DNA of 64,000 nucleotides from positions 620,001 to 684,000 of the forward strand of contig BCKQ01000004.1 of NCBI GenBank assembly GCA_001600695.1. The letters run 5' to 3'. Source of the DNA: Ascoidea asiatica (Eukaryota; Ascomycota; Saccharomycetes; Ascoideales; Ascoideaceae). Positions 41,772 to 52,791 of this stretch are shown piece by piece. Every line of letters starts with the position of its first letter. The first letter of the stretch is position 1. The notes under the pieces are model-generated. The model saw only the letters and a program-made list of their open reading frames with translations, had not been told where the DNA came from and made no database searches. The translations under genes were made by a program, and so were the position numbers.

Positions 41772-44700
41772 ATGTCGTTTTTTAGAGATATTTCCAATGG
41801 AAATTCTTTTAAGTCTCGTCAAAATATATTTTCAAGCATAAAAAATTCAGACGCAAAAAATCATTCAATAGAACAAGACGCCTATGATGATTCTTCAATG
41901 AATGATTCCATAGAAAGTTTAAATGATAATGCCCAAGAATTAGGAAATTTCCCTTTTGAATCTCAAAATCTGTGTGAATTTAATCAAGTGCATCATAAAG
42001 AGAATTTTAGTTCAAGATCAAATTTACTGAAAAAGAACAATACCAATAGCAGATCAAAAAACATTTCAGATTCATCTAGTTGCAATATTCAATCATTTAC
42101 TGATGTTCCATCTAATTCAACATTTTCTTCAGAGATTTCCAAGGCTAAAAGTAATGATTTAATTATTAAAAATGATAAAGAAAATTATAAGCATCATAAA
42201 ATAACAAAGATATCCAGTTCCAGTGGACGGGTTTCAGCCAATTCTGAGAACTCACTAGTTGAAACAGAATTCAATACAAATAATCAAAACAAACTAGATA
42301 GTAAAATGGATTATTTACCAAAAAGAACTTCAACCCCTAAAATTGTTGGTCCTCAACCATCATATAATTTTTTCAATTATAATAAAGAAAATCCAGTTAA
42401 AGAAAAAAATCTGGACAAAATTCATGCTTATTCCAATAATGACTCTAGAGAAATGAGAAAATCTCAAGGTGATATAGATGTAGATTCGTCTTTCAATCCT
42501 CTCTTTTTATCTGTTACTCATTTACAAAATTCAAAAATTAGGATGGAAGAAAAATTAAAGTCTCTTAACGAAGAATTGACTTTAAAATCTAATCAAATAA
42601 TCTGTTATGAAAAAACTCAAAAAAAAATCAACTCTCAAGTTAACTCTTTTAAAATCACTCTTAAAGATTTAGAAAATACAATTCTTATTCTGGAAATCAA
42701 AAAAAAAGAATATCAAACAAAATTTGAATCATGCTTTAATGAGTTAAATACTCTTCAAAAAGTATCTGCAGAGATGAAAGTAGATCTAGAAGAATCAAAA
42801 TCCCATCTGAACTCATACAATGGGAAGTTTTGTATTTTAAATCAAGAATTGAATTACAGTAAGTATTTTCTTTTTTATTTTCACTTGGATACTTTAATTT
42901 CTACTTCAATAATACTAACAATGCTGCTTTAGAAACAATAACAATTAACACTTTAAAAGACCAAGTAGATGATATTTCAGGAAGACTGTCTGAAGAAAAA
43001 ATGCTATCAGCAGAGTTGGCAAATAAATTAGAATCTGCGAGCAAAATTAACTTCGTATCAATGGAAGAAGAAAAAAAAAATAAATTGAAGTTTGACAAAG
43101 AATTTTTGAATAATCTAGAAGATCTCAGAAAAACAATTGATGAACAGCAAAAGTATTCTACTACTCTTTTATCTATTTTTATTTTTATTTTTTCTTAAAT
43201 CACTTTACTAATAATTTTTAGTTTTCAATCCAAAGAGCTGAACGATCATACAAAACTAATAAAATCTGAAATGGAAGCTCTGGCCACTAGCGTTGCTAAC
43301 AAGTAATTATCACTTTCTCATTATTTCTAATAATTTTTTTCAATGGTTTCTGTATAAACTAACAAATTTGAAAAAGTCTTAATATCTCTGATGAGGCTAA
43401 AATGAATAAAACCAAGGAAGTTTCAAACGTTTTTGAATCATTTGTTGTTGAAACAAGGAAAAGTATTGAAGATCATTTGAATTCTATAAAAGATATTGTT
43501 GGAAATATTCAAAAAAGAACTGATCAATTAGAGGACTCTATAAACTCAAAGGAGAAAAATATTGTCGATACTGTAAAATCAGAGACAACTATTTTAGGTA
43601 CTTCTAGTCAAGATATTTTGAGTTCCATTTTATTGAAAATTGAAGGCCTTCAATCATTTTTGGCTGAGGTTAATGAAATGAAAACTTTAGAAACTACAAT
43701 ATTTGAGCTAAAACGTGAAAATACAGAACTAGTCAATGAACTTTCAAGAATAAAGGGAAGCTACGAGAAATTAGAGGTCAACAATAAATCATTAATTTCA
43801 GGTATTAATGAATTAAGAAGTAAACTAATTAAAAAAAACTCGGAAAGGGATAACTTAATTGAAAAGGTTCGTCTATAATTTTGTTTTAGAAACCAAAAAC
43901 TTAATTGTCTATTTTACTAACCAAATTTTTAGATTGGGTTGCTGGAAAATAATATTGAAATAAGAAAGCAAGAAGAAAAGAATATTGTTAAAAATAATGA
44001 GATTGAGAAGACTTTTCGTGAAAAAGAATTTCAGTGTTATCTTGAAAATGAAAAAGAAAAGGTTTTAGTTCTTAAGAAAGAAAATGATAGTGCTGAAGAT
44101 ATTTACAAGAATAAAGTAAGTGTTTTTTCCCAATTTAATTGATGAGCTACAATGATCAAGAATAAAGATACTAATTTTTTTTTTTGTAAGATCATGGACT
44201 TGGAGAAAGCTTTAAAAGAAAGTAAAGCGGAAATTTCAACTTTAAGGGATAGTTTTTCTAAAATAGATGGGAACTCTAGAATCGAATTCGCTGAGACTTT
44301 AAAATCGAATGGAAGTCTTTTGTTCTTGTTGAATGAAAAATGTGATACTCTTGAAAGCAATCTGACAGATAAGGTACGATATTTCCTTGGATACATGTTT
44401 TTATTGACAACCCAATCTCAAATACTAATTTATTTATTTTCTTCAGTTATCTGGGCTAAATGAGATTTTAACATCAAAAGAAGAAACTTTTCTCAAAAAA
44501 GAATTATCTCAAAAGGAATCCGAAAATGAAATAAAAAATATACTACCCAAATATTTTGATTCAATTAAAAAAGAAATTGGTCAAGTTAAAACAGATTTTA
44601 AGCAGTTCAAATCCAAATCTGATACTCAAATGCGTTCTCAAGTAAGCACTTCAAATTCAAATAGTATTTTTCAATAGATAAATCAATGTTATTTACTAAC

Positions 44701-45437
44701 AATTTTTACTTTTTGCTGTTGGATAGATTATGAGAATTCAAACATTATTGGATAAAAAAGAAGATGAGATTAGAAAAAAGGATGGGATATTGAATGATGC
44801 GATTAATAATAATACTTTTCTCCAAAAAAAAATTGATTCTTTGTCTCAAAAAGTTGTTGAATTCGAGAAGGACAGTAATACTTTGGCAAAAAAAGTAAGT
44901 AGTAATTGGAACTTTAAAATTTTTTCGTTCTTTTGCATAATTTATTAACACAAAACATTGAATCCAAAGGTTGAAGATAATGTTCCCGAATTAAAGTCAA
45001 AGAGCAAAAGATTTGCTTTTGAATCAAAAGTCACTTTTGCAAATCCCGAAACAAATACCACCGCTGAAACGCTTACCACAAATAACAAAGAAAAAAAAAA
45101 TGTAAGTTTTTCCCCACATTCATTAACTGTGTGATCTTTTTTTTATATTTATTTTTGATCAATTACACTAACCTTCCATAATTATCAGAACTTACTGTTA
45201 TTGCCTATGAACTATGGTAATTCTAAATTGAGAAGTAAAACTGAAACAAAAGAATCAAGAACTAAGCGTGTAGCAACCTTTTCAACTTATGAAGCTCAAC
45301 AAAGTCAAACCTTTTCAAAAAGAAGGGTGCTAATAGATTCTGAAGAGTTGTTTGATGCTTCAGAAAATGATGATTCTTTAGTGAAAGCTTTCAGTGCAAA
45401 GACGAAAAAATACGGAAAAAGAAAAAAGCTTTTGTAA
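41772..45437 (+). CDS. ZIP1: Synaptonemal complex transverse filament protein, Zip1-like (ten exons)
   Basis: Probable Zip1, the coiled-coil protein that bridges paired meiotic chromosomes. Exons: 41772-42858, 42933-43152, 43222-43302, 43377-43866, 43933-44115, 44191-44373, 44447-44641, 44727-44894, 44970-45101 and 45189-45437, giving 995 residues (yeast Zip1 875). The N-terminus MSFFRDISNGNSFKSRQNIF mirrors yeast MSNFFRDSSMGFKPRPNIF; SGRLSEEK mirrors SGQLSEEK inside the coiled coil. Layout also fits: disordered N-terminus (1-250), long heptad region (about 255-880), basic C-terminus ending GKRKKLL. Phase is kept across all nine introns. Donors range from GTAAGT to unusual GTTCGT (intron 4) and GTATTC (intron 2); introns 3, 5 and 8 end in AAG. 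Coiled-coil matches can mislead, but the N-terminal match is specific. Confidence 0.78.
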
Positions 45438-46365
45438 TTCTTTTTCAATAACTCTATTTTCAAGTATTTCGTTTTCCGTAAAAGTTAGCTTTCTGTGAGA
45501 ATTAGATAAATATTGTTTGCTACAGAATGGAATGAGGAATTTAAAATCATACATAATAAAAGATTTTATAAAGGTATATTGTTATGAATGTTTAGCTTTA
45601 ATAAAGCTTAGGTAGTCAATAAATTTTTTATTCAAGTTGAGAAGAGGTTTAACTACCATCAAAGGAAGTATAGTCATAAACAAGTTAATGTAGAGCATAT
45701 CTTACAAACTCTTTACATAGTATTTACTGTACAGCTGAATTGATCTTACACTCATAAAGTTAACCAATTATGAGCATTACAGCATTTTCAACCACAGATT
45801 GAATAGATAAAGTAAATTAGAGAAAAACGAAGGAAACGAGCACTTTTTGCTAATTAAACGGGTAATGCGGAAATAACACTCTATTAGGAAATAATGTGCC
45901 ATAAAACTTGCATGCCGCTGATTTCACAGTGGCAGTGCGATACCGGCTTTATTTCAATATTTCCGCAATGGAAAACCACTCTACGGAAGCTAAAATTAAT
46001 GGCGGAAAATGTTTTTGAGTCCAAAAAAATCTAAAATTTATCATTTTTCCGTAAAAATCCGGTTTTAATAGCAAAAAAGTGCTCGTTTCCTTAATTTTTC
46101 TCATTTACTGCTGGCCAATATAACCAATTCCAATGTTCGGCAATCTCTAAGATCTTAAAGGAAGAGGTGAAAGAAAGATCAGGAAGACCCATACCGGAAT
46201 CTTAGATATTGCAATGATGCATTTCAAAAATGATTGAAGTGAATTTTGTTTTTACTTTGAAGTGAAATTTAATAGTGCGAAATTCATTTTTAAGCATTAA
46301 TTTTGCCTGTTTTTGATTTTAAATTTATATGTTCTGTTATTGAATAGAGAGAAAGCCATCAAAAA
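45438..46365 (+). promoter_or_regulatory. Spacer between ZIP1 and MMT, with a foldback sequence
   Basis: 928 bases, no gene seen. The middle third is an imperfect inverted repeat (listed separately). The MMT-proximal 250 bases are AT-rich promoter/leader. Confidence 0.5.
45812..46108. repeat. Foldback (MITE-like) inverted repeat, about 300 bases
   Basis: The left arm (45812-45870) and the reverse complement of the right arm (46049-46108) share AAGGAAACGAGCACTTTTT exactly, plus matching flanks (GTAAAT(TA)GAGAAAAA before; GCTA(A)TTAAA and CGG after). Spacer about 180 bases. Inside it is a second inverted pair, AATGCGGAAATAA and TATTTCCGCAATG. No target-site duplication was evident. It could be a small non-autonomous transposon, a palindromic regulatory region, or a structured transcript. 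Confidence 0.7.
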
Positions 46366-47481
46366 ATGAATATATACAAATCCTCAAGAGTTTTTCAATT
46401 CGTTCCTCGTGAAACTCTTCGTTTTCACTCTCATTCCCACACTCACTCAGATCCTAGCCTTTTGGTCAAAACAAATGGGTGGAAAGATCCAAGTGTCCGA
46501 ATAACATGGATAGGTTTAATATCAAATGCAGGATTTGTTATAGGAAAAGGAGTTGGAGGTGTAGTTTTTCATTCACCTTCTTTACTTGCTGATTCCATTC
46601 ATTCTGTCTCTGATTTGGCTTCAGACTTTTTAACTTTAGCCACTGTTAATTATGGTAAAAGATTTCCCTCATTTGATTATCCCAACGGTTTAGGTAAGAT
46701 TGAAACAATGGGATCTCTATCGGTATCAATGCTTTTACTATCGGCTGGAGTCTCGATTGGCTGGTCATCAATAGTATCTATTTTAGGACCCCTAATTCCA
46801 ACATTAGTAGATAATGGTAATATTTTTCTCAATCAAATAACAGGAATTCCTTCAATCATTCATGTAGATAAAAGCTCCTTGACTTTACCTATTGTTCAGG
46901 AAGCTACAAATATTAATGCTGCTTGGATTGCAGGTGGTTCAATTGCTGTCAAAGAATGGCTTTTTCAAGCAACCAAAAAAATTGCGATTGCAACAAAATC
47001 AAATGTTCTATTAGCAAATGCCTGGCATCATAGAGTGGATAGTCTAACAGCTTTAGTGTCTCTTGGTACAATCACCTCAAGTCATTTTTTGAATATCTCT
47101 TGGTTTGATTCGATTGGTGGATTTTTAGTTTCTGTATTGATTATAAAAGCTGGATATTCTTCAGCTAAAACAGCCATTTTTGAGCTAATTGATAAATCAA
47201 TTGATAGAAATGATTCGACTTATATTGAGATTGAAAAAGAAATAAATGATACTCTTTTACAATTATCAATAACAGAAGAAAATCTGAAAATGAAAATCAA
47301 AACCTTGAATATGCAAAATAGTGGTCCAAATATTATAATAACAGATCTAATTTTAGAAGTTCCTTTAGGAAATTCAACCAATGTGACAACTCTTAATAAG
47401 GCATCAAAATTTCTCAAGAAAAAGCTTTTGGAAAATAATAAGCGATTAAAAAAATGTTCTGTTGAATTTATTGAGGAATAA
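46366..47481 (+). CDS. MMT1: Mitochondrial iron/metal transporter Mmt1/Mmt2 (CDF family)
   Basis: Cation diffusion facilitator that moves iron (in yeast, out of mitochondria) across the inner membrane. The 371 residues start with a basic, hydroxylated, acid-free leader (MNIYKSSRVFQFVPRETLRF) fitting mitochondrial import, followed by a His-rich HSHSHTH stretch. CDF metal-site motifs are visible in span 2 (SLLADSIHSVSDLASD) and span 5 (ANAWHHRVDSLTALVSL), plus the family LATVNYGKRFPSFDYPNGLGKIETMGSLSVS. The C-terminal soluble domain is at about 275-371. Baker's yeast Mmt1 and Mmt2 are longer (484-510 residues) in the N-terminus. I cannot distinguish MMT1 from MMT2. Confidence 0.9.
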   Translation: MNIYKSSRVFQFVPRETLRFHSHSHTHSDPSLLVKTNGWKDPSVRITWIGLISNAGFVIGKGVGGVVFHSPSLLADSIHSVSDLASDFLTLATVNYGKRFPSFDYPNGLGKIETMGSLSVSMLLLSAGVSIGWSSIVSILGPLIPTLVDNGNIFLNQITGIPSIIHVDKSSLTLPIVQEATNINAAWIAGGSIAVKEWLFQATKKIAIATKSNVLLANAWHHRVDSLTALVSLGTITSSHFLNISWFDSIGGFLVSVLIIKAGYSSAKTAIFELIDKSIDRNDSTYIEIEKEINDTLLQLSITEENLKMKIKTLNMQNSGPNIIITDLILEVPLGNSTNVTTLNKASKFLKKKLLENNKRLKKCSVEFIEE

Positions 47482-47572
47482 TATATATTTCAAAACATAA
47501 TTTTCTTAATATCCATATTGAATCTACAAATAATTCGAACTTAAAAGCAAAAAAATAGTTAACTATATAAAT

Positions 47573-49429
47573 TTAAAAATTGAAAGAACCAGGTAGTGAA
47601 GCTTTTTTAAAGGAATCGGCATTATTCATAGTATTATATCTTGTTTTCAGTTTACTTGGAATGGATTTTTGATTTTTTCCTAAAGATTTATTTGGATGAT
47701 TGTAATTTTGTGGAATTAAAGCAATGATTGGATTTACCTGCTCTGAAGTCGCATCAAATGTTTTTGGAGCTCTTGAATCATTTTTAGAAAAATCAAGTGA
47801 ATTTTTTATTGTTGGTAAAGTACTAACAAACGTACGTCCGCCATCAATTTCCCTTAACCATCTTAAACAACAAAAGTTAAAATTAATAAAAAATGTTAGT
47901 TTGTAAATGGCTATCAATAATTTTTTTTTAAAGATATTTGATAATATATAAGTGTTTTAAATATACATACTTGAAAGTTTCTGGATACTTCAAAGATATA
48001 AAATTGTAAATATTTTGAGATATTTTTCTAACTTCAGGATCATTTTTGATCCAATATCCATGTTGAATTAATCTTTTTACTTCACCTGTTTTTTCAGATA
48101 GATAATCATTCATACAACAATTTGAATGTTGAGTGATTAAAACTTGAAGAAGAGAATAAAATAATCTGTAAGAAAACGCTCTTTCTGTATATTCAACAGC
48201 TTGAGATAATATAGGAATAAAACTAATATAATCATTACAAAATGAGTTATGAGTAATGAAAGATAGTAAAGTTATAATTTTTGTTTCTAAAACTTGTAAA
48301 GAATCATAAGACATTCTACCAGCAGCATAAATGCCTAATTCTAAATTACATAAATAACGAAATAAAACATGATGAGGCTGTATTGTTGGATTTGCAATTT
48401 TCCAATCTTTAAAAACATTTAAAACTTTCAATCTGTTTTTAGGAAAAAAAGTCCAATGAGACCAAATATATTGAAGAATCATTTCTATTAAAACCTGAGA
48501 AACAATAGTATTTGATTCATTTAAAAGATCAAAAATAACACCAGTGTCAATGATTTGTTCCATTAAATCATTAAACGCAGGTAGATAAACATTAGCATTT
48601 TCAAAATTTGAATTATTTGCACCAATTGCTAGTAACCTAATAACCGCAATTTTTTTTGTTATGAAATCATTAATTGATGGTCTTGGTATAAATTCATTCA
48701 ATAAAGATAAATTAATTTCATTAATTGTTCTTTCAGCTTTCCAAGCAGTTATAAAATTCATTGAAGTAATAATTAATGATAATTTAGTTGCAGCTTTACA
48801 TTGATCAATCGAAGTTCCATTAGTAATATTTGACATCTGACTATGATTATTACTTAAGCTATTAGCTTTTTCTTTTAAAGGTAAATTTTGTTTAAAAATA
48901 AATAGTTCTTCAACAGAATAAGTGATTTTCCTTTTTTTATGTTTTCTTTTTATTTTCTGAGTTGAATTTTCATCTAATATAATAGAACCTAATGGAATAT
49001 TATCATAATTTTCACTATCGCTATAATTATAATTATAATTATCATTACTATTATGCTTATTATTGCTATTACTATTGCTATTACTATTCTTATTATCATA
49101 TTCTAAATTTAAATTTGTAGAATTAACCGATTGAGCATCAGAAAGAGAATCACGTAAAGAGCCAGTGCGAAGTATTTTCAATTGTTCAATTTTATTTTGA
49201 TTGAAAATAGCAGAATGAGCAGCAGAATTAGATATTAAAGCTGAATTTTCTGTATTTGTTTTTGTTTGTTGATTATATTCATTTAAAAGAGTGTGAATTG
49301 GAAAATAAGAATCATTTGAATTAAAAAATTCATAATTCTGACTTTGAGATTCTGTTGAATTTAAATTTTTGATATTTTTATTATTTAATTTAACAAACTT
49401 CAAAGGTTCTAGGTTTTCATTATCATGCC

Positions 49430-49484
<55 letters not shown>

Positions 49485-50072
49485 GCCATTAAAAGGTGGA
49501 TAAGCTTTAGAAGCACCAAATTCCATTGTTTGAGGAAGAGAACCGGCATTTCTTTTATCTGATTGATTTGAAAGAGTTATTGCAGAATTAGAACTCCAAG
49601 AACTTCCAAGTCTATTATCATTTGTTGCTTCAGCTTTTTTTCTATCATTCACCGAACAAAAATATTCTCTGATTGTAAAAATTATTGCAGAAAGTAAAAT
49701 TACAAAAAAAATCATTAAACCAAATATAGACAAAGCATCAAATAAAGGCTGATATTGAGATTCTTGGTTTTTATGTATTAATAAATGTCTTGTTCTATCT
49801 TCAAAATAAGCTTGATGATATAAATCTGAATTAACACCAGGAATATTTCTTTTTTTCAAATAATTTAACGATGCACCTTTATTTAAATTTATATTATAAT
49901 CATCCTTGAATTGAATAAACTGATTCAGGTAATTATTATTATCATTGTTAATATTATTATTAATGTTTCTTTTATTTAAATTAGAATTTGTACCAAAAAA
50001 GGAATATTCATTTTCTAGTTGGCGTTTAAGCGCTTGTTGAATTTTATTTTGATTCAATGAAAATTTATTCAT
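47573..50072 (-). CDS. Single-span membrane protein with a fungal helical domain, unknown function (two exons)
   Basis: I do not recognise this protein. Exon 1 (47971-50072) joins exon 2 (47573-47861) through an intron with donor GTATGT, a CTAAC branch point and an AAG acceptor; the product is 796 residues. Features: an Asn-rich N-terminus, one strong membrane span at about 117-137 (ALSIFGLMIFFVILLSAIIFTI), a disordered region with a 20-residue-plus Asn run from an ATT repeat, a basic KRKHKKRK segment (about 380), and then a helical domain of about 300 residues with conserved-looking motifs (SFITAW-like FITAWKAERTI, FIPRPSINDFI, QYIWSHWTFFPKNRLKVL, EYTERAFSYRLFYSLLQV, YLSEKTGEVKRLIQHGYWIK). 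The spliced C-terminus (WLREIDGGRTFVSTLPT) looks conserved. The topology fits an ER/nuclear-envelope protein, but that is a guess. Confidence 0.75.
49430..49482. repeat. (ATT)n repeat coding for poly-Asn
   Basis: About 17 ATT triplets in a row on the plus strand, read as Asn codons (AAT) by the minus-strand gene. A likely length-variable microsatellite. Confidence 0.85.
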
Positions 50073-51735
50073 TTTTAATTGATAAAAAATGTTTAAAGAT
50101 CGACTAATTTGAAATGATTATTTTAGTTATGAAATCATAAAAAATATATAAAATGAAACCTTGAAGAATTAATATTAACATTCTAAAATCAAAATATCAA
50201 TGAAAGTAAAACTTTTAAAAACTGAGAAATAAAATTTTAGCTTTACTGAATTAACCCATAAAATGATATGAAGTTTTTTCTGCTCATTTATTACAGTGCC
50301 AAACAAATTTTCTTGTAACTCTGGAAGTTCATTTTTGAAATTGATTTATCTCATACCTTTAAGACAAAATGAAGTTAGCTGCTTAAAGACAAGTGAAACC
50401 AAGTGAAATCTGGAAAAATCTTCAAATATTACTAGCTGTTTTGATTGAAGAATTGGAGAGTTTTCCGAATTGTCTGCTTTTGTGGCAGTTACTGAGAAGT
50501 CAAAAAACAGCAGAAATCCAACTGATCTACCAACTCAGGGGCCATTCTACCGGCGAAGATAATTCTAGTGCAAACAAAGCAGTTAAAGTAAAAAAATCGA
50601 ATCAACATTTGTTGATGGGTATTTTAATAAAATATTTTAAATCATCTTTAGCTAATTCATTATTTTAGATCTTTATTTTGAATCCATTTGATTAGCACTG
50701 CTACATTCTCTTGAAAAATAATATTTTTCAAAATATGGATTAATCCATACTAGAAGTAAATGCTTTCAATTCTCAAAAGAAGTTCCAGAATATTGAACAA
50801 ATTCTAGAATCATATTATTTTCATTTGCAAAATTGTCTTTCGAATTACTTACTTGAACCATCCCTTGAATAATGATAATCACTTCTTTCAACGAGACTGA
50901 CTTTATTCTGCTACTCTACAGTAGTTTTTTGGTGTTTGTAGAGTAATGGTTACTACTGATTAGTCTTTTCATTTTATGTATTTTTAGCTTTCTTTCCCGT
51001 CTACGCAGATACCTGCAACACAGGGTACTCCAACGCGGAATATTAAACCATTGGTATGGTTCTTTCAGGTCCTTTGAGTCTGGCTTAGCAGTTGATGAAC
51101 TTTGCCTGCTTGATCAGCATTACACTTTTTGTAATAATTGTAGTAATTGCAATAACTTAGTAAACGGAGAACGGTTCGGCAACCTTATTTGAATTTTATT
51201 ACACGACAGCCTAAAAATATTAATATATTTCATTCGTCTAATTCATTTTGAATCAATTTTCATCTTTTTTTCATTTATCTCATCTTTGATGAATATTCGT
51301 TAGATATTCTATAGATGCATATTACTTAAAATTAATCATTTAGCTATGGAAATTTTATACTACTCAATTGATCTCAGGCCTATATAAAGATGATCCAATT
51401 CCTGCTTTTTAAATTATCCTCTTAATGTTTGGTTTCTTTCCTTTTTTTTTATTTTTTGTTTCCCTTCTTTTCAATCATTCTCAAATACTTTCAAGATTAA
51501 ATAGAAATTAATATAATAATTAAAATTTAATTCAATTTCAATTTCAATTTATTCTACTGATTTGGTAATAATAAATAATTAAATAAAGAAAAATTATCAA
51601 TTATAATTAATATCATAAATATATCATTTCTAGATATTGCATATACACTTTATAGCTCAATTCAATCACTTTCGTTCAAAAAATCTAAGCAAAACAATTT
51701 AATCATTTAAAAATAAAAATAAAAATAAAACTAAA
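50073..51735 (+). promoter_or_regulatory. 1.66-kb upstream region of the PIR/GPI wall-protein gene
   Basis: One of the longest gene-free stretches. 50390-50670 holds a 91-codon frame without an ATG start and without family features. 50990-51200 is unusually GC-rich for the window (ACACAGGGTACTCCAACGCGG, GGAGAACGGTTCGGCAACC). A TATA-like GGCCTATATAAAGATG lies at 51378-51393, about 350 bases before the ATG, and the leader is AT-rich. A long promoter fits a highly regulated wall protein. Confidence 0.5.
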
Positions 51736-52791
51736 ATGAGAAGTTCAGTATTATTTTATTATTCATTGATAATTTTATCATCAATGAAAATTGAAGCTTC
51801 ATATATTCCAACATTTTTTAAAAGAAGTGAAAATAAATTAATCTCCCTGGAAGATTTAGTACCTGCAAATGTTGTCAAAAGAGATGCTAATAAAGTTTCA
51901 TTAAATGATTTAGTGCCTGTTAATGTTGTGAAAAGAAATGCAATCTTACTTTCTCTGGATGATTTAGTACCTGCAAATATTTTCAAAAGGGATACAATAT
52001 ATACAACAAGTGTTGAACAAGCAGTTTCTCAAATTGGCGATGGACAAATTCAAGCTGCCACTTCAACTTCAACTTTATCAGCTGTTGTAACACAGATTGG
52101 TGATGGTCAAATTCAAGCTCCAACTTCAACTTCAACTACTTCTTCAAAATCCACTTCCACTGTTACTCCAGTAAGTCAAATTAGTGATGGTCAAATCCAA
52201 GGTACTTTAACAGTTACTGATTTAACAACTGAAACTTCATTAACGGTTGTTACTATAGTTTCTGATGGTTCTCTTATTCTTTCAACTGTTGATGCATCAA
52301 CTTCTGATTCTGAATCATCTACTGCTTCTGAGAAAACTACAGCTTCATCTTTTTATTTTTCAATTATTGAAACTGGAACCGGAACTGAAACCGAAACCTC
52401 TGATATTCTTACTGGTACTAGTAGTGATATATTATCTGGTGAATCTACTACTGAAACTGGAGCTTCTGATATTTTAGGCTCTGAAATTTTATCTTCTGGT
52501 ACTTCATCTTTAACAACTGATTACACTCTTACTACAATGCTTATTACTTCAACCGATATTTCCGGTAGTATAGTAACATCAACTACATCAGCTTTACTTT
52601 CCACAAATACTGCTGGTCAAACTGTACTTGCTGATGTACCAAGCTCTATATTAGCTGCAGAAAGTTCAACAGCTTCTGAATCAACTAGTTTTGAATTATC
52701 TGTTTTAAGTTCTGGTTTCAACTTACAATATAATCTATTAGCTTTATCTACTTTTATTTTTGTTGTAATCCTTGATTTAGTTATTTTATAA
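51736..52791 (+). CDS. Secreted wall protein: tandem Kex2-site peptides, PIR motifs and GPI-type tail
   Basis: 351 residues with a signal peptide (about 1-22). KR dibasic sites at 29-30, 48-49, 66-67 and 84-85 divide the next part into three near-identical peptides of 19, 18 and 18 residues with consensus SL(E/N/D)DLVPANVVKR. Three PIR motifs (QIGDGQIQ at 99 and 120, QISDGQIQ at 148) follow; in Pir proteins the first Gln of such motifs forms an alkali-labile ester with beta-1,3-glucan. The remainder is Ser/Thr-rich and ends in a hydrophobic tail (LLALSTFIFVVILDLVIL) preceded by small residues, typical of GPI attachment. There are no cysteines, so the four-Cys C-terminal domain of classical Pir proteins is absent. 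Function (wall linker, and possibly secreted peptides) is inferred. Confidence 0.88.
   Translation: MRSSVLFYYSLIILSSMKIEASYIPTFFKRSENKLISLEDLVPANVVKRDANKVSLNDLVPVNVVKRNAILLSLDDLVPANIFKRDTIYTTSVEQAVSQIGDGQIQAATSTSTLSAVVTQIGDGQIQAPTSTSTTSSKSTSTVTPVSQISDGQIQGTLTVTDLTTETSLTVVTIVSDGSLILSTVDASTSDSESSTASEKTTASSFYFSIIETGTGTETETSDILTGTSSDILSGESTTETGASDILGSEILSSGTSSLTTDYTLTTMLITSTDISGSIVTSTTSALLSTNTAGQTVLADVPSSILAAESSTASESTSFELSVLSSGFNLQYNLLALSTFIFVVILDLVIL

Noticed and set aside
50393-50668. 91-codon frame upstream of the PIR/GPI gene
   Set aside because: No ATG start and no conserved features. It may be a remnant, but I cannot support it.
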